From the NCBI GenBank assembly GCA_023662725.1, contig JAMPIL010000004.1, forward strand, positions 35,736-99,735: a stretch of 64,000 bases of DNA, in the 5' to 3' direction. This DNA comes from Ruminococcus flavefaciens. Its GTDB lineage: Bacteria; Bacillota; Clostridia; Oscillospirales; Ruminococcaceae. Of this stretch, positions 16,461 to 26,098 are shown one piece after another (positions within the stretch are counted from its first letter, which is position 1; each line of letters begins with the position of its first letter). The translations under genes and the position numbers were made by a program. The notes beneath the pieces were generated by a model that saw only the letters and a list, made by a program, of their open reading frames with translations, did not search any database and had not been told where the DNA came from.

Positions 16461-18821
16461 ATGATTCATTTGTCGAATTAAAAGTTGTTTCATAAGGCAC
16501 AAGTCAAACACATTTAGCATTTCATCTTCACATAAATCTCCTGCTTTCCAGTCAACAAGATGAACATCAGGTACAGCTAACAGCCACTTCTGCATTATGA
16601 CAACATCCGCAACAGAAAATTTACCGTCTGCATTCACATCTCCCTCTACTCTGGTTGCACTGTAAGTTTCTGTAAATGAAAGAAGATAAGTAAGCGGAGA
16701 GTTCCAGTAAATCGTTACTTCATTAGTGGAATAGCTTTCCTGATTATCAACATAACATTTTCCTGTAGGCAAACCCGAACAATATGCCTGTGCAGCACTG
16801 TCTTCAAGATACGGATGTACTCCGCCGACAAGCATTCCTTTCATGGACTGTTCTTTTGCTATTGATGGTCTGTGGTGAGGGTGTTCGGGCGAAACAGTTC
16901 CATAGCCTGTAAAATAACATATACCAATCGGATTACAGCCCATAAGATAATTAAGGTTAGAGTTTGCAGCTTTAATATATTTACTGTCACCTGTGAGAAG
17001 ATAAGCATTTCCGAGGATAATTCCCTGATTTGCGGCAGTCATATTACTGCCCCAACCGCCTTTGTAATGCTGAACAACAGACAAACCATAGGGACTTTTT
17101 TCTGCATTTCTTACATGAGTATCTGCTCTGCTGATAATTGCATTTTTTGCATTGATATATACAGAAGATGTTTTATCAATATCTTCCATAGTCGCAATTG
17201 CAATATTACCGTAATCACCGAAATTCGCAGAATCAAGTCCGTCCTCCACCGTCATATTTTCAAGTTTTGTCAGATAGACAGCTTCACCTGTAGCACGCCA
17301 CATCTGTGCTACTGCCCAGTATCTTTCATCTTTATCGGAACTGTCGCCGTATGAACCCGTTACAATATCGGAGGGATTTTCAAAAATAAAATTAGGATTA
17401 TCCTCTAAGAACTGCCATGCTTTTTCAGCAGAGGAAAGACATTTTTCGGCAAATTCTGTATCAATATCCTGATAAATTTCATAAGCAAGTGCCATTGTAC
17501 CACAGAAATTCGCCGTTGCAGTTGTGGAAACAGGCGTAACAATCAATTCATCTGTTTCCTCCTCCGGCATAACATATCCGGGAAATGCCGCACAGGTGAC
17601 TTTATGATACACACCGCCTGACGAATCCTGCATTTTCAGCATCCATTCAATTTCATATCTTGCCTCGTCCAGTACGTCGGGAATACCATTTCCGCTTTCA
17701 GAAATGCCGATATTGTCACTGAATAATGATGGTGAATTATCATAGGCATAAAGCAAATCAGCAACAGTTTTCGCACCTGTTACAGTATATCTGCCGTAAT
17801 CTCCTGCATCGTGCCAACCACCACTGACATCGATAGTTTTGCTTGTTCCGTAAATCGTTGCTTTGCTTGTATGACACGCTTTGTGTCCAAAAGTATCATC
17901 CTCAACTTCACAACCGCATCTCTGCAAATAAAGCATACGTACAGAATCATCAAGCACTGAATTATAAACAGAGTCTGATATTTCAAAAGTATATGAGTTG
18001 TCAAGATTTCCGCAAGCAATATAATATTTGCCTGCTTCCTTAACCTGCGTAAAATCTCCCGTTCTGTTATTTTCACCCGAAAAATCACAGTAATTTTCTT
18101 TGGAGAGTTCACCAGTATAAACTACTTCATTTGTATCGGCATTCACAACAGAAAATTCAGTTTCATCACCTGCATTGCTGAATACTGCCGTCTTGACAGA
18201 ATCAGTATGATAACCTACCTGATTTGTAACAATTGACGGCTCATAACGTTTGAATCCTGAATAATCAACGTTACTGTCATCAACCAGTTCAACAACAACA
18301 TTATCAAGATAAATTGTATGTGCTGGTATATCGTCACCGTAGTTGCCACAGTTGAATACAAGCCTTGACATAATATCCGTGTCATATTCCATTGTGAACG
18401 TATAATCAACAGTCTGCGTTTCAGATGTAAGGGAAAGGTCCTCCCAAGTATAAGCCTGATAATTACCGCCGTTCTGCTGAATACCGCCCTGTACAGTACA
18501 ATCTTTATCAGAAGATATGTCATAACTGATACGGTAAACGCCGTTTTTATACAGCGGAATAATATCATAAAAAAGCTGTACAGAATAGCTTACTGTGCCT
18601 GCCGATGCCACATTAAGTGCAAGTTGTCCGTTTTTCGATGTAACAGAACATTCTCCTCCGCTTTGATAATATGTACCCCAACCGCTTGTATTGTAATCGA
18701 AAGTTGAATTGCTGACAAGATTTTCATTCTCCGCTGAAACTGGAACAAAGGTAACCACGCTGCTTATCATAGCAGCTGCACACAGAAGAGAAATACATTT
18801 TTTTAGTACTTTATGCTTCAT
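16458..18821 (-). CDS. Dockerin-bearing family 9 glycoside hydrolase (cellulase)
   Basis: 787 residues. Signal peptide 1-30 ending VPVSA. A CBM4/9-like beta-sandwich follows (about 33-180: NLVSNSTFDYNTSGWGTYY ... HTIYLDNVVVELV), then the CelD_N immunoglobulin-like domain (about 193-285, IVTNQVGYHTDSVKTAVFSN). The GH9 (alpha/alpha)6 domain (about 290-720) has GGWHDAGDYGRY with the catalytic Asp pair, PHHRPS with the active-site His, and the general-acid Glu in YSTNEVTIYW. A Ruminococcus-type dockerin ends the protein (727-787, GDVNADGKFSVADVV ... KAGDLCEDEMLNVFDLCLM). It is a secreted endo- or processive cellulase for cohesin docking. It overlaps the TetR gene by four bases and is carried inside prophage tail genes. 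Complete, with no sign of decay. Confidence 0.95.
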   Translation of the reverse strand: MKHKVLKKCISLLCAAAMISSVVTFVPVSAENENLVSNSTFDYNTSGWGTYYQSGGECSVTSKNGQLALNVASAGTVSYSVQLFYDIIPLYKNGVYRISYDISSDKDCTVQGGIQQNGGNYQAYTWEDLSLTSETQTVDYTFTMEYDTDIMSRLVFNCGNYGDDIPAHTIYLDNVVVELVDDSNVDYSGFKRYEPSIVTNQVGYHTDSVKTAVFSNAGDETEFSVVNADTNEVVYTGELSKENYCDFSGENNRTGDFTQVKEAGKYYIACGNLDNSYTFEISDSVYNSVLDDSVRMLYLQRCGCEVEDDTFGHKACHTSKATIYGTSKTIDVSGGWHDAGDYGRYTVTGAKTVADLLYAYDNSPSLFSDNIGISESGNGIPDVLDEARYEIEWMLKMQDSSGGVYHKVTCAAFPGYVMPEEETDELIVTPVSTTATANFCGTMALAYEIYQDIDTEFAEKCLSSAEKAWQFLEDNPNFIFENPSDIVTGSYGDSSDKDERYWAVAQMWRATGEAVYLTKLENMTVEDGLDSANFGDYGNIAIATMEDIDKTSSVYINAKNAIISRADTHVRNAEKSPYGLSVVQHYKGGWGSNMTAANQGIILGNAYLLTGDSKYIKAANSNLNYLMGCNPIGICYFTGYGTVSPEHPHHRPSIAKEQSMKGMLVGGVHPYLEDSAAQAYCSGLPTGKCYVDNQESYSTNEVTIYWNSPLTYLLSFTETYSATRVEGDVNADGKFSVADVVIMQKWLLAVPDVHLVDWKAGDLCEDEMLNVFDLCLMKQLLIRQMNH

Positions 18822-19453
18822 TTCAAATCCTCCTTTAAAAATTGCATCATAAAAGTATATACCGTATCACGCACTGTAACGGGATAATAAGGTATTTCTG
18901 TAAGCTGTATGGCTTCAATTTGTTTCTGACTTTGCATTACATAAGAATCAAGTCCATATAAAAACGTAAAAAAAGATACTTGAAATACTCTCTTTTCAGA
19001 GGTAGTCATGGAAGGGAAAAATTTATCCAGACATGAAAGAAAAATTTGAATTGCTTTATAAGTAATCTTTTGAACCTCAGAAATACGTTCTGTACGGCTG
19101 TTTTCTTCAAGCTCAAGATGATTCCATGAAATCAGTTTCAACATTTTTTTCTTGTTTTCAAGAGTATCCGAAACAGCAGATGCAAATTCAGAAGCCGTCA
19201 TATTTTCATTATTTTCTATTTTATGGAGTTCTTCCACCCAATCAGTCAGTTCCTTACAAGTAAGACCGAGAAAAATTTCTTCTTTTGTCTTGAAATAATT
19301 GTAAATGGAACTGCGTGTCATGCTGATTTCCTGTTCGATGTCACGCATGGAAATATTGCGAAAACTCCTGCTTTGAAACAACTTATCAAAAGCGTTTATG
19401 ATTTCTTCTTTTCTAAAATCCGTCAATTCAAGTGAACCTCTTGACATTACCAT
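18818..19453 (-). CDS. TetR-family repressor of the cellulase operon
   Basis: 211 residues, ATG after GGAGGCGAT. The N-terminal TetR helix-turn-helix is at about 10-60: EEIINAFDKLFQSRSFRNISM, then SMTRSSIYNYFKTKEEIFLGL. The C-terminal ligand domain (YsiA/YfiR-type length) is not assignable to an effector. It is first in a two-gene operon with GH9 and has two palindromic operators around its own promoter, so autoregulated control of the cellulase is likely. It is not a normal part of a siphovirus tail module. Confidence 0.9.
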   Translation of the reverse strand: MVMSRGSLELTDFRKEEIINAFDKLFQSRSFRNISMRDIEQEISMTRSSIYNYFKTKEEIFLGLTCKELTDWVEELHKIENNENMTASEFASAVSDTLENKKKMLKLISWNHLELEENSRTERISEVQKITYKAIQIFLSCLDKFFPSMTTSEKRVFQVSFFTFLYGLDSYVMQSQKQIEAIQLTEIPYYPVTVRDTVYTFMMQFLKEDLK

Positions 19454-19482
19454 ATCGCCTCCATGCTTAATAATTTTTAAAT

Positions 19483-19540
19483 TGACAACTTGTCAGTTTA
19501 ATTCCTTTTTAATTATACACCTAAACTGACAAGTTGTCAA
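19483..19540 (-). promoter_or_regulatory. TetR-GH9 promoter with two palindromic operators
   Basis: On the minus strand, -35 TTGACA (19540-19535), 17-base spacer and -10 TATAAT (19517-19512), both consensus. Two 13-bp palindromes, TGACAAGTTGTCA (19527-19539, over the -35) and TGACAACTTGTCA (19483-19495, downstream of the start), form the arms of a 19-bp inverted repeat (19482-19500 and 19522-19540). This geometry fits repression by a TetR dimer at each site. The 19541-19811 stretch beyond is AT-rich with no gene. Confidence 0.88.
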
Positions 19541-19811
19541 TATATATTTTTAAGACCATCTTTTTGTACAAATTTTGCAAGCAGTTTTTGTGGAAAATCA
19601 ACACATATAATTTTCAATTACACCTATATACTATAAATTAGCATTTTCGGCAACTCGCACAAATCAGTGGCACATTTTCGTTGTATAACCTATTTTGAGT
19701 GGTGTGCAATAAAAAGTATAAAAATTTGAATATAGATCTATTATTTTACAATTTATATTTTACTAATTTTCGATTTTGTAAATCAAAGGGGCGACCAAAA
19801 ATCGCTCCTTA

Positions 19812-22800
19812 TTACATTTTCAACGCATTCCTTGTCTGCCGATAAATCTCCAGCCGTGACAGTGATTTTGGACTATTATTGGTCTGATTCACCGTCCGGC
19901 TGTTGTCATAGTTGTTGATAACCGTTCTGGCAGGATTATTTTTCATAGGCGAAGAAATCCCGTCAAGGCTCAAACCAATATTGGAATCCAGCGACATCTG
20001 CATCGCATCAGCAACACCCTCAACCGCCTTGGAAATTAACTTTTTGCTCTTGTTGATTCCCTCCGCAAGACCGCCGATGAAGTCCGGCATCCAGCTTTCA
20101 AAATCTGTTAGCGGACCCTTTTCGGGAACGGAAAAATGCAGATATTCCCAGATTATATTTGCCACGTCGCACACGGAATTGTAGAGGTCGGCGATCATAT
20201 AGCGAATGCCATTGATAAGGTTCTGCATCAGATCATAACCCCACTGCCATGAGGAATTTGCGATATTTTTAATGCAGTCAGCGGCGGAATTCAGTCCGCT
20301 TGAAACAGCGTCACGAATGCCGCCGATCCTGTCCCACACGCCATTTTTCACATTATCCCAAATATTGAAAACAGTGTCACGGACATTATTCATTGCTCCA
20401 CGAACTGCATCGGGCATGGCATTCCAAGCAGAAGAAACAGCGGATTTTATCGAGTTTACGGTATTTTTTACGCTGTCAGAAATACTGCTCCAAGTAGCAG
20501 TAATCGTATTTTTCATACTCGTCTGACCGTCAGAAATAAAGTTTTTGATTCCGTTCCACACACTTGAAATAACATTTTTAATGCCGTTTGTCGCTGTGGC
20601 GATTGTGTTCTTAATTAAATCCCAGCCCGATTTCACGCCGTTTCCGATGCCTGTAAGAACAGCGTCCATATTTGTTTTGATGTTGTTCCAGACGGTTGTA
20701 ACTTCTGTCAGCGTGTTCTCCATAAACGTCTGCACAGTAGTTACAATATTGGACATGGCGTTCTTGAATGTGTCCGTCAGAGCCGTTGTGATGTTCGTTC
20801 CGAATGTGCTGAGTGCGTTATCCACCATTCCTGCGTTGGCAGTAATTCCGTCCGCAAGTCCTTGCATAAAGTCCGGCATCCAGGATTCAAAATCGGTCAG
20901 AGGGCCTTCGTCCGGCACGGAAAAATGCAGGAAACTGCGGATTTTGTCCGCCACACCTGTGACAGCATCAGTTACCTTGCTGATACAGCTTTTAATACCG
21001 TCCACAATGCCGTTGATGATATCAGCACCCCAGTTCCACGCCTCACTTGCAAGATTTTTAACAAAGCTTACAGCATTATTAAAGCCGTTCACAATTGTAT
21101 CTTTGATACCAGTTATTGTATTGGAAATTGCCGATTTTACGCTGTTCCAGATGTTAGACACAGTTGTTTTGATGCTGTTCATTACGTTTGTAATGGTCGT
21201 TTTGATAGCGTTCCAGATATTCGATACAGTTGTAGAAATGGCATTTAAAATACTTGAAACTGTACCGCTAATCGTATTCCAGACTGAAGAAATGACAGAC
21301 CAGATAGAATTTAAAATGCCCGAAATAAAGCCGGATATAGCAGTCCACACGGTTGAAATTACATTATGAACAGTATCCATAGCCGTGGAAATAGCGGTAG
21401 AAATTGCATTCCATATCGTTTCAAAGAACGATTTTATGCCTTCAAGAATTGGTGTAATAAATTCAACAATAGCGTTCCATATGGTTTGGATTTTTTCGGA
21501 AATCCAGTCCATAACATTGCTGATAATAATGTGAATCGCCTGAAAAATGGTTTCAAAAAGGTATTTAAACGCCTCTAAAAGCGGAGAAATAAACTCATAA
21601 ATCGTATTCCAGACCGTTGAAATTGTGGTATATATCGCATTCAGCACTGTGGATATTGCCGTAGAAACAGCGTTCCATACAGTTGTAATTACCGTCTGAA
21701 TAGCTGTGATTTTCTCCGAAATATAGCCATATATCGTATTCCAGATACCTATAAAGAAGTCTTTAATTGCAGTCCAAATGGTGGTGAAAAACGTCTGTAT
21801 TCCTGTGAAAATATTTGTAACAAAAGCTGTGATGCTGTTCCAGATTCCAACGAAAAAGTCCTTGATTGATGTCCAGACCTCGCTCCATGAAGTACCAAAC
21901 CAACCGAGAAATACATCTGCGATACCTTCGAGGGTGCTTATAATATTGGAAAAGCAATTCTTGATAAAGTCCCATATTCCGACAAAAATGCCCTTGATAC
22001 CGTTCCACATCTGCTCCCAGTCGCCTGTGAACAGCCCGATAAAAATATCCAAAATGCCGAGAATCACATCAACGATAACATCGAAAGTTTCCGCAATATA
22101 TGTGAAAACTCCTTCAAACCAAGGAGCAAGAATATCACACAAGCCCTGCCACACTGATTTTACAACATCGCCGAAATCCTCAAAATTAAATCCGAGAGCA
22201 TTTAATCTATCGACAATTCCCTGCGTCAGATTTGAAAAAGTAGCTTTGATTTTCTCCCAAATCGCAATGATGCTGTTTCTGAAATCCTCGTTTGTATTCC
22301 AAAGATGCACGAAAGCAGCCACAAGAGCCGCAATCGCCGCAACAACAGCAACCACAGGAGCGGAAATTCCACCAATCGCACCGCTTAATGCAGTAAATGC
22401 ACCCTTTACTGATGAGATGATAGCAGGTCCCTTTGCAATTAACTGCATCAGTCCGCCAATGCCGGACGTGACTTTTCCAATTACAATTAAGACAGGTCCT
22501 AATGCTGCCACAACAGCAGCGATTTTGATAATCATATTTTGTGTTTCAGAATCTAAGCCGTTGAACTTGTCAATCCATTCCTGGATTTTCGTAATAATGG
22601 GTGTTAAATGCTGTGCCAAAAGCTGTCCTAAAGATGTCATCAGAACATCAATGGACGACTTTAATTTCTCAATAGAACCGCCGAAACCGCTCATCATAGC
22701 CTCTGCCATTCTGTCCGTTGTGCCGGAGCAGTCGGACAGTGACGTATTTAATTTTCCCACATCTTCCGGTGCGGTGTTGATCAAAGCTAACCACGGAGCC

Positions 22801-24206
22801 ATTTGATTTTTACCGAAAATAGCGGACGCCGCAGCGATCTGCTCCGATTCAGAAAGCTTGGAAAAAGCCTTGTTTAACTCAGATTGAATGGCAACCGAAT
22901 CCTTCATGGAACCGTCTGCATTTGTTACAGAAATGCCCAGCTGCTCCATCATCGCCGCACCGTCTTCCGCCGGACTGACAAGTCTTGCAAGACCTGTTTT
23001 CAGGGAATTTGCAGCGACGTCCGCCTCAATTCCGTTGTTCGCCATAACGCCCATATATAGGGCTGCGTCGTTGATATTGTAGCCTGCTGATGAGAAAATC
23101 GGGGCTGCAACAGACATCGCACTTGAAAGGCTGTCCACGTCCAAAGCGGAGTTATTGCAGGCTGCCGCAAACACATCAGCGTAGTCTGCCGCCTCGTCAA
23201 AGGAGCCGTGAAATCCGTTGATTGTGGCAACCAATCCGGCGGAAACGGTGTCCAGATTGCCACCCTCTCCGGCAGTCAGATTCATGGCAGGTGCAAGGGC
23301 AGAAGCAGCTTGCTCGGCGGTGAGACCGGCTCTTGCAAAATTTAGTGCGGCATTTGCGGCGTCACTCATACCAAATGTGGAGTTGGCGGCGGCATTTTTC
23401 ATCGCCGTATCAAGCATTTCCGCCTGTTCTTCGGTGTTTTCCATGGTGGAGTTGACAAGCTGCATGGTCTTATCCACATCGGCAAATTTCTTTGCTGCTG
23501 TGCCGCCAAGTGCTGTAATGCCTGCGGTCAAAGGCAATAATTTCTGACCAGTGCCGGAAATTTTATCACCGGCATTTTGCAGTTTCCCACCAACATCTCC
23601 GATTTTTTCAAGAGCGGATTTAGAGTTTTCCGCCTCACGCTGCAGGTTCTGAAGTGCCTGTTCTGTTTCTATGATTTCACGTTGGAGAGCGTCATATTGT
23701 TCCGGTGAAATGGGGTGACCAAATTCTTCATCGACATCCTGAGCCGCTTTTTTCAGGTTTTCCAAATCCGTTTCTGTATCGGAAATTTCCTTTTGCAGAG
23801 CGTCGTATTTTTCCTGAGAAATTTCGCCCTTTGCAAGCTGTTCATCGGCATCCTTGGATTTTTCCTTGAGGTCTTTTAGTTTGGTTTCCGTTTCACTGAT
23901 TTTTGTTTTCAGTGGGTCGTATTTGGCTTTCCATGCGTCGTATTGATTTGCAGATTTGGCTGCTTCCTCATTTGCTTTTTTGAGCGTTTCCAGCTTGTCG
24001 CCAGTTAAGGAAACTGCATCGGCAAGGAGCTTCTGTTTCTGTGAGAGAAGCTCTGTATTGGTCGGGTCGAGTTTTAGAAGTTTTTCTACGTCTTTTAGCT
24101 GTGTCTGCGTGTTCTTGATATTTTTATTGACGCCTTCGAGAGCCTTACTTAGCTTAGTTGTGTCGCCGCCGATTTCAACGGTTATCCCTCGAATTCTGTT
24201 TGCCGT
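19812..24206 (-). CDS. Tape measure protein
   Basis: About 1464 residues; sets tail length and helps DNA entry. A coiled-coil N-terminus (residues 1-200, TKLSKALEGVNKNIKNTQTQ) is followed by the phage_tail_TMP core (about 210-420, with FARAGLTAEQAASALAPAMN) and hydrophobic helices near 560-640. A very long array of WN-I-x-x-x-I repeats follows. LHFSVP(D/E)xGPLTDFESWMPDF occurs twice near the C-terminus, as in other clostridial tape measures. The frame is open upstream of the first usual start codon (TTG at 23765) for 147 more codons that match tape-measure N-termini. There it begins ACG-GCA-AAC-AGA nine bases after GGAGG (24220-24216). ACG at 24206 is therefore the best start position, though non-canonical. 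Confidence 0.9.
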   Translation of the reverse strand, partial: TANRIRGITVEIGGDTTKLSKALEGVNKNIKNTQTQLKDVEKLLKLDPTNTELLSQKQKLLADAVSLTGDKLETLKKANEEAAKSANQYDAWKAKYDPLKTKISETETKLKDLKEKSKDADEQLAKGEISQEKYDALQKEISDTETDLENLKKAAQDVDEEFGHPISPEQYDALQREIIETEQALQNLQREAENSKSALEKIGDVGGKLQNAGDKISGTGQKLLPLTAGITALGGTAAKKFADVDKTMQLVNSTMENTEEQAEMLDTAMKNAAANSTFGMSDAANAALNFARAGLTAEQAASALAPAMNLTAGEGGNLDTVSAGLVATINGFHGSFDEAADYADVFAAACNNSALDVDSLSSAMSVAAPIFSSAGYNINDAALYMGVMANNGIEADVAANSLKTGLARLVSPAEDGAAMMEQLGISVTNADGSMKDSVAIQSELNKAFSKLSESEQIAAASAIFGKNQMAPWLALINTAPEDVGKLNTSLSDCSGTTDRMAEAMMSGFGGSIEKLKSSIDVLMTSLGQLLAQHLTPIITKIQEWIDKFNGLDSETQNMIIKIAAVVAALGPVLIVIGKVTSGIGGLMQLIAKGPAIISSVKGAFTALSGAIGGISAPVVAVVAAIAALVAAFVHLWNTNEDFRNSIIAIWEKIKATFSNLTQGIVDRLNALGFNFEDFGDVVKSVWQGLCDILAPWFEGVFTYIAETFDVIVDVILGILDIFIGLFTGDWEQMWNGIKGIFVGIWDFIKNCFSNIISTLEGIADVFLGWFGTSWSEVWTSIKDFFVGIWNSITAFVTNIFTGIQTFFTTIWTAIKDFFIGIWNTIYGYISEKITAIQTVITTVWNAVSTAISTVLNAIYTTISTVWNTIYEFISPLLEAFKYLFETIFQAIHIIISNVMDWISEKIQTIWNAIVEFITPILEGIKSFFETIWNAISTAISTAMDTVHNVISTVWTAISGFISGILNSIWSVISSVWNTISGTVSSILNAISTTVSNIWNAIKTTITNVMNSIKTTVSNIWNSVKSAISNTITGIKDTIVNGFNNAVSFVKNLASEAWNWGADIINGIVDGIKSCISKVTDAVTGVADKIRSFLHFSVPDEGPLTDFESWMPDFMQGLADGITANAGMVDNALSTFGTNITTALTDTFKNAMSNIVTTVQTFMENTLTEVTTVWNNIKTNMDAVLTGIGNGVKSGWDLIKNTIATATNGIKNVISSVWNGIKNFISDGQTSMKNTITATWSSISDSVKNTVNSIKSAVSSAWNAMPDAVRGAMNNVRDTVFNIWDNVKNGVWDRIGGIRDAVSSGLNSAADCIKNIANSSWQWGYDLMQNLINGIRYMIADLYNSVCDVANIIWEYLHFSVPEKGPLTDFESWMPDFIGGLAEGINKSKKLISKAVEGVADAMQMSLDSNIGLSLDGISSPMKNNPARTVINNYDNSRTVNQTNNSPKSLSRLEIYRQTRNALKM

Positions 24207-24240
24207 GATTGGTCACCTCCGTTCAATTGCATAATATGCC

Positions 24241-24408
24241 TTAAAATCGGTCAAAATCGTCCTGCGCGGCAATTTCCTTCCAGCCGGAATAGTCGTCCCT
24301 TTCTCTTTCGCTATACATATCATTCACCAATCCGATAGTAAGAAGCTCCAGCTCGGAAAGAGAAATTCCGAGCTGAACGCATCTCAGGAGAAATAAAGGC
24401 GTAGTCAT
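24241..24408 (-). CDS. Short tail-assembly chaperone partner
   Basis: 55 residues, MTTPLFLLRCVQLGISLSEL ... DDYSGWKEIAAQDDFDRF. The ATG overlaps the stop of the longer chaperone gene (ATGA). Size, position between the long chaperone and the tape measure, and the acidic, aromatic C-terminus fit the second (gpT-like) chaperone of siphovirus tails, here made as a separate coupled gene rather than by a frameshift. Confidence 0.7.
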   Translation of the reverse strand: MTTPLFLLRCVQLGISLSELELLTIGLVNDMYSERERDDYSGWKEIAAQDDFDRF

Positions 24409-24785
24409 CGGTCTGTCAGTCTTGCGATGTTTTTTTTAGCTTCCACCTGCGTGGCGGTGTTGAGTCCCCACAATTCAATGAGCTGCGGAAGAATCTCATA
24501 AATACTGAACGTGTTAAACTGCTCCAAAAAGTCGTCAGGATTATCCGGAACATTCTCCGGATCAGCGTGCTTCGCCATGATGAAAGCGATATTTTCAAAA
24601 ACCTCCAGACTCTCAATATCAAGCCCGGAGTTCTCTGCATCGCCATCCTTAACATTTTTCTGCAAAGCGGCGAAATCTCGGTAGATATCACGCCCGAATT
24701 TCAAGCGATAAAGACGAGGCACAGCGGCACTCGCCTTAAACGGTACTTCGATTCCGTCTACGATAATATTTTTCTTGATAGCCAT
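24405..24785 (-). CDS. Tail assembly chaperone (gpG-like)
   Basis: 126 residues. It begins MAIKKNIIVDGIEVPFKASAAVPRLYRLKFGRD and has the acidic middle and WGLN segment common in Gram-positive phage chaperones encoded between major tail and tape-measure genes. It ends in an ATGA overlap with the short partner. It keeps the tape measure soluble while the tail tube assembles. Confidence 0.8.
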   Translation of the reverse strand: MAIKKNIIVDGIEVPFKASAAVPRLYRLKFGRDIYRDFAALQKNVKDGDAENSGLDIESLEVFENIAFIMAKHADPENVPDNPDDFLEQFNTFSIYEILPQLIELWGLNTATQVEAKKNIARLTDR

Positions 24786-24797
24786 GCTGTACCTCCG

Positions 24798-25403
24798 TTA
24801 TGATGTTGTTTTTGCGGTCGTCTTAGCAGCCGTTGAAAAAGTCGGGATATACACGGATTTGTACCAGTTATCGTAAACCGTCTTATCTGTTTCCTCACAG
24901 CTTTTGGACTTCACAAGACCATTTTCAAGGGCAGAAGCGGTCAGCGACAGCGACTCCGTCTTTACTTCCTTAGAGTCCTCTGTGGTAGCGGATTCCGTTG
25001 CAGGACGTGCTACGGAGCAACGATACATCACATGACGAATGTGGTTTTTATCGCCACAAAACTCGAAAAACAACGCAAACTCGGCAACTTCCGCGTCATT
25101 GCTTTCTACAAGAACGCCCTTGCTGTCCAGTTTCTGTCCCAGAATTTCCGTTGCAAAATCTGTTGTGACAAGTGCAATTTCGAGCTCCCCTTCATATCCG
25201 GAATTGTTATTGCACATATAGTACACGATGTTATCGGCGTAAAACGGTTCATTTTCGCCGCTTGCATCGATGCTGAGCGATACCGCACCGGGCAGACGGA
25301 CGGGCGTAGCATACACCGGCATTCCGTCCTCACCGTAGGACGTGATTTTCGCCCAATGCACCTTATTCAGTCCAAATTTGACTTTATTCTTTTCCATAGC
25401 CAT
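24798..25403 (-). CDS. Major tail protein (phi13-like)
   Basis: 201 residues, ATG eight bases after GGAGG. NKVKFGLNKVHWAKIT, then GAVSLSIDASGENEPFYADNIVYY and a GYEGELEIALV strand are the signature of the phi13/major tail tube family. It forms the stacked hexamers of the tail tube. The C-terminal 25 residues are Ala/Thr-rich. Position just before the chaperones supports the call. Confidence 0.88.
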   Translation of the reverse strand: MAMEKNKVKFGLNKVHWAKITSYGEDGMPVYATPVRLPGAVSLSIDASGENEPFYADNIVYYMCNNNSGYEGELEIALVTTDFATEILGQKLDSKGVLVESNDAEVAEFALFFEFCGDKNHIRHVMYRCSVARPATESATTEDSKEVKTESLSLTASALENGLVKSKSCEETDKTVYDNWYKSVYIPTFSTAAKTTAKTTS

Positions 25404-25406
25404 AAG

Positions 25407-25724
25407 TTATACCTCCATTTTATACAACACTTCATACATCTCCTCAGATGCAATCCATGTTTCAGTTTTATTGTAAAAAATATGATGCCGCCGCAGAACA
25501 GCTTCTATTTCCGCCTCTGTTTCGGGAGATTTTTCATCGGTATATAGCTCAATATCCAGCTTTTTGAAGCTGTGATACATCCGATTATCCGCTGAAAAAG
25601 TATTTTCACCCGGCGACAGAAAAATCAGGAATGGCGGTTTCGGACTTTCGCCCTCACTAAAGTGGTGATATGCGAATGGCAGCCCCATTTCCAGCATCAT
25701 TTCGTTAATTTCTTCATAACTCAT
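25407..25724 (-). CDS. Tail completion / head-tail joining protein
   Basis: 105 residues beginning MSYEEINEMMLEMGLPFAYHHF, with PPFLIFLSPGENTFSADNRMY and LDIELYTDEKSPETEAEIE. This is the pattern of the small tail-terminator-type protein found between HK97-gp10-like and major tail genes. It overlaps the gp10-like gene by four bases. Confidence 0.75.
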   Translation of the reverse strand: MSYEEINEMMLEMGLPFAYHHFSEGESPKPPFLIFLSPGENTFSADNRMYHSFKKLDIELYTDEKSPETEAEIEAVLRRHHIFYNKTETWIASEEMYEVLYKMEV

Positions 25725-26098
25725 TTTAATTCCTTCTCGATGAGCGATTCCAATAAATCCGCCCCATTTTCTTCGGCAGGAGCGATATGCGGCTTGCCTG
25801 TAACACGTCCCCCATTTCTTTTTGCATGACCATGCTCCAACAAATGCGCAATCTGATAGCGGTCTTTGGAATGCACCGTAATTTCAAGGGAATGGCTATT
25901 CTCCTTGACTTTTTTCGTCGTCCAGCTTTTCGCATATTTTCCGGTACGTTTCGGAGCATTTGCGGAAATCTCCTTTTTCACAGATGTTGCAGTCTTGCGG
26001 ACTGCTTTTTTCATGGCAGTATCCGCAAGGTCTGCATATTCCTGTAATCCTTTCATAATTTCGTCAGCCATATCGTCAATAGATGTCATCTGGGGCAC
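25721..26098 (-). CDS. HK97 gp10-like head-tail protein
   Basis: 125 residues. The N-terminal helix contains DEIMKGLQEYADLADTAMKKAVRKTATSVKKEI, then APKRTGKYAKSWTTKK and HLLEHGHAKRNGGRVTGKPHIAPAEE, the usual motif of the HK97-gp10 family that completes the neck or tail. It starts within the end of the adaptor gene (23-base overlap). Confidence 0.88.
   Translation of the reverse strand: MPQMTSIDDMADEIMKGLQEYADLADTAMKKAVRKTATSVKKEISANAPKRTGKYAKSWTTKKVKENSHSLEITVHSKDRYQIAHLLEHGHAKRNGGRVTGKPHIAPAEENGADLLESLIEKELK

Noticed and set aside
20545-22806. Long plus-strand frames opposite the tape measure gene
   Set aside because: Shadow frames produced by the repetitive WN-I repeats of the tape measure; no start signals and low-complexity composition.
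19812-23765. Shorter tape measure starting at TTG 23765
   Set aside because: The same frame continues upstream for 147 codons with coiled-coil sequence typical of tape-measure N-termini right behind a strong ribosome site.
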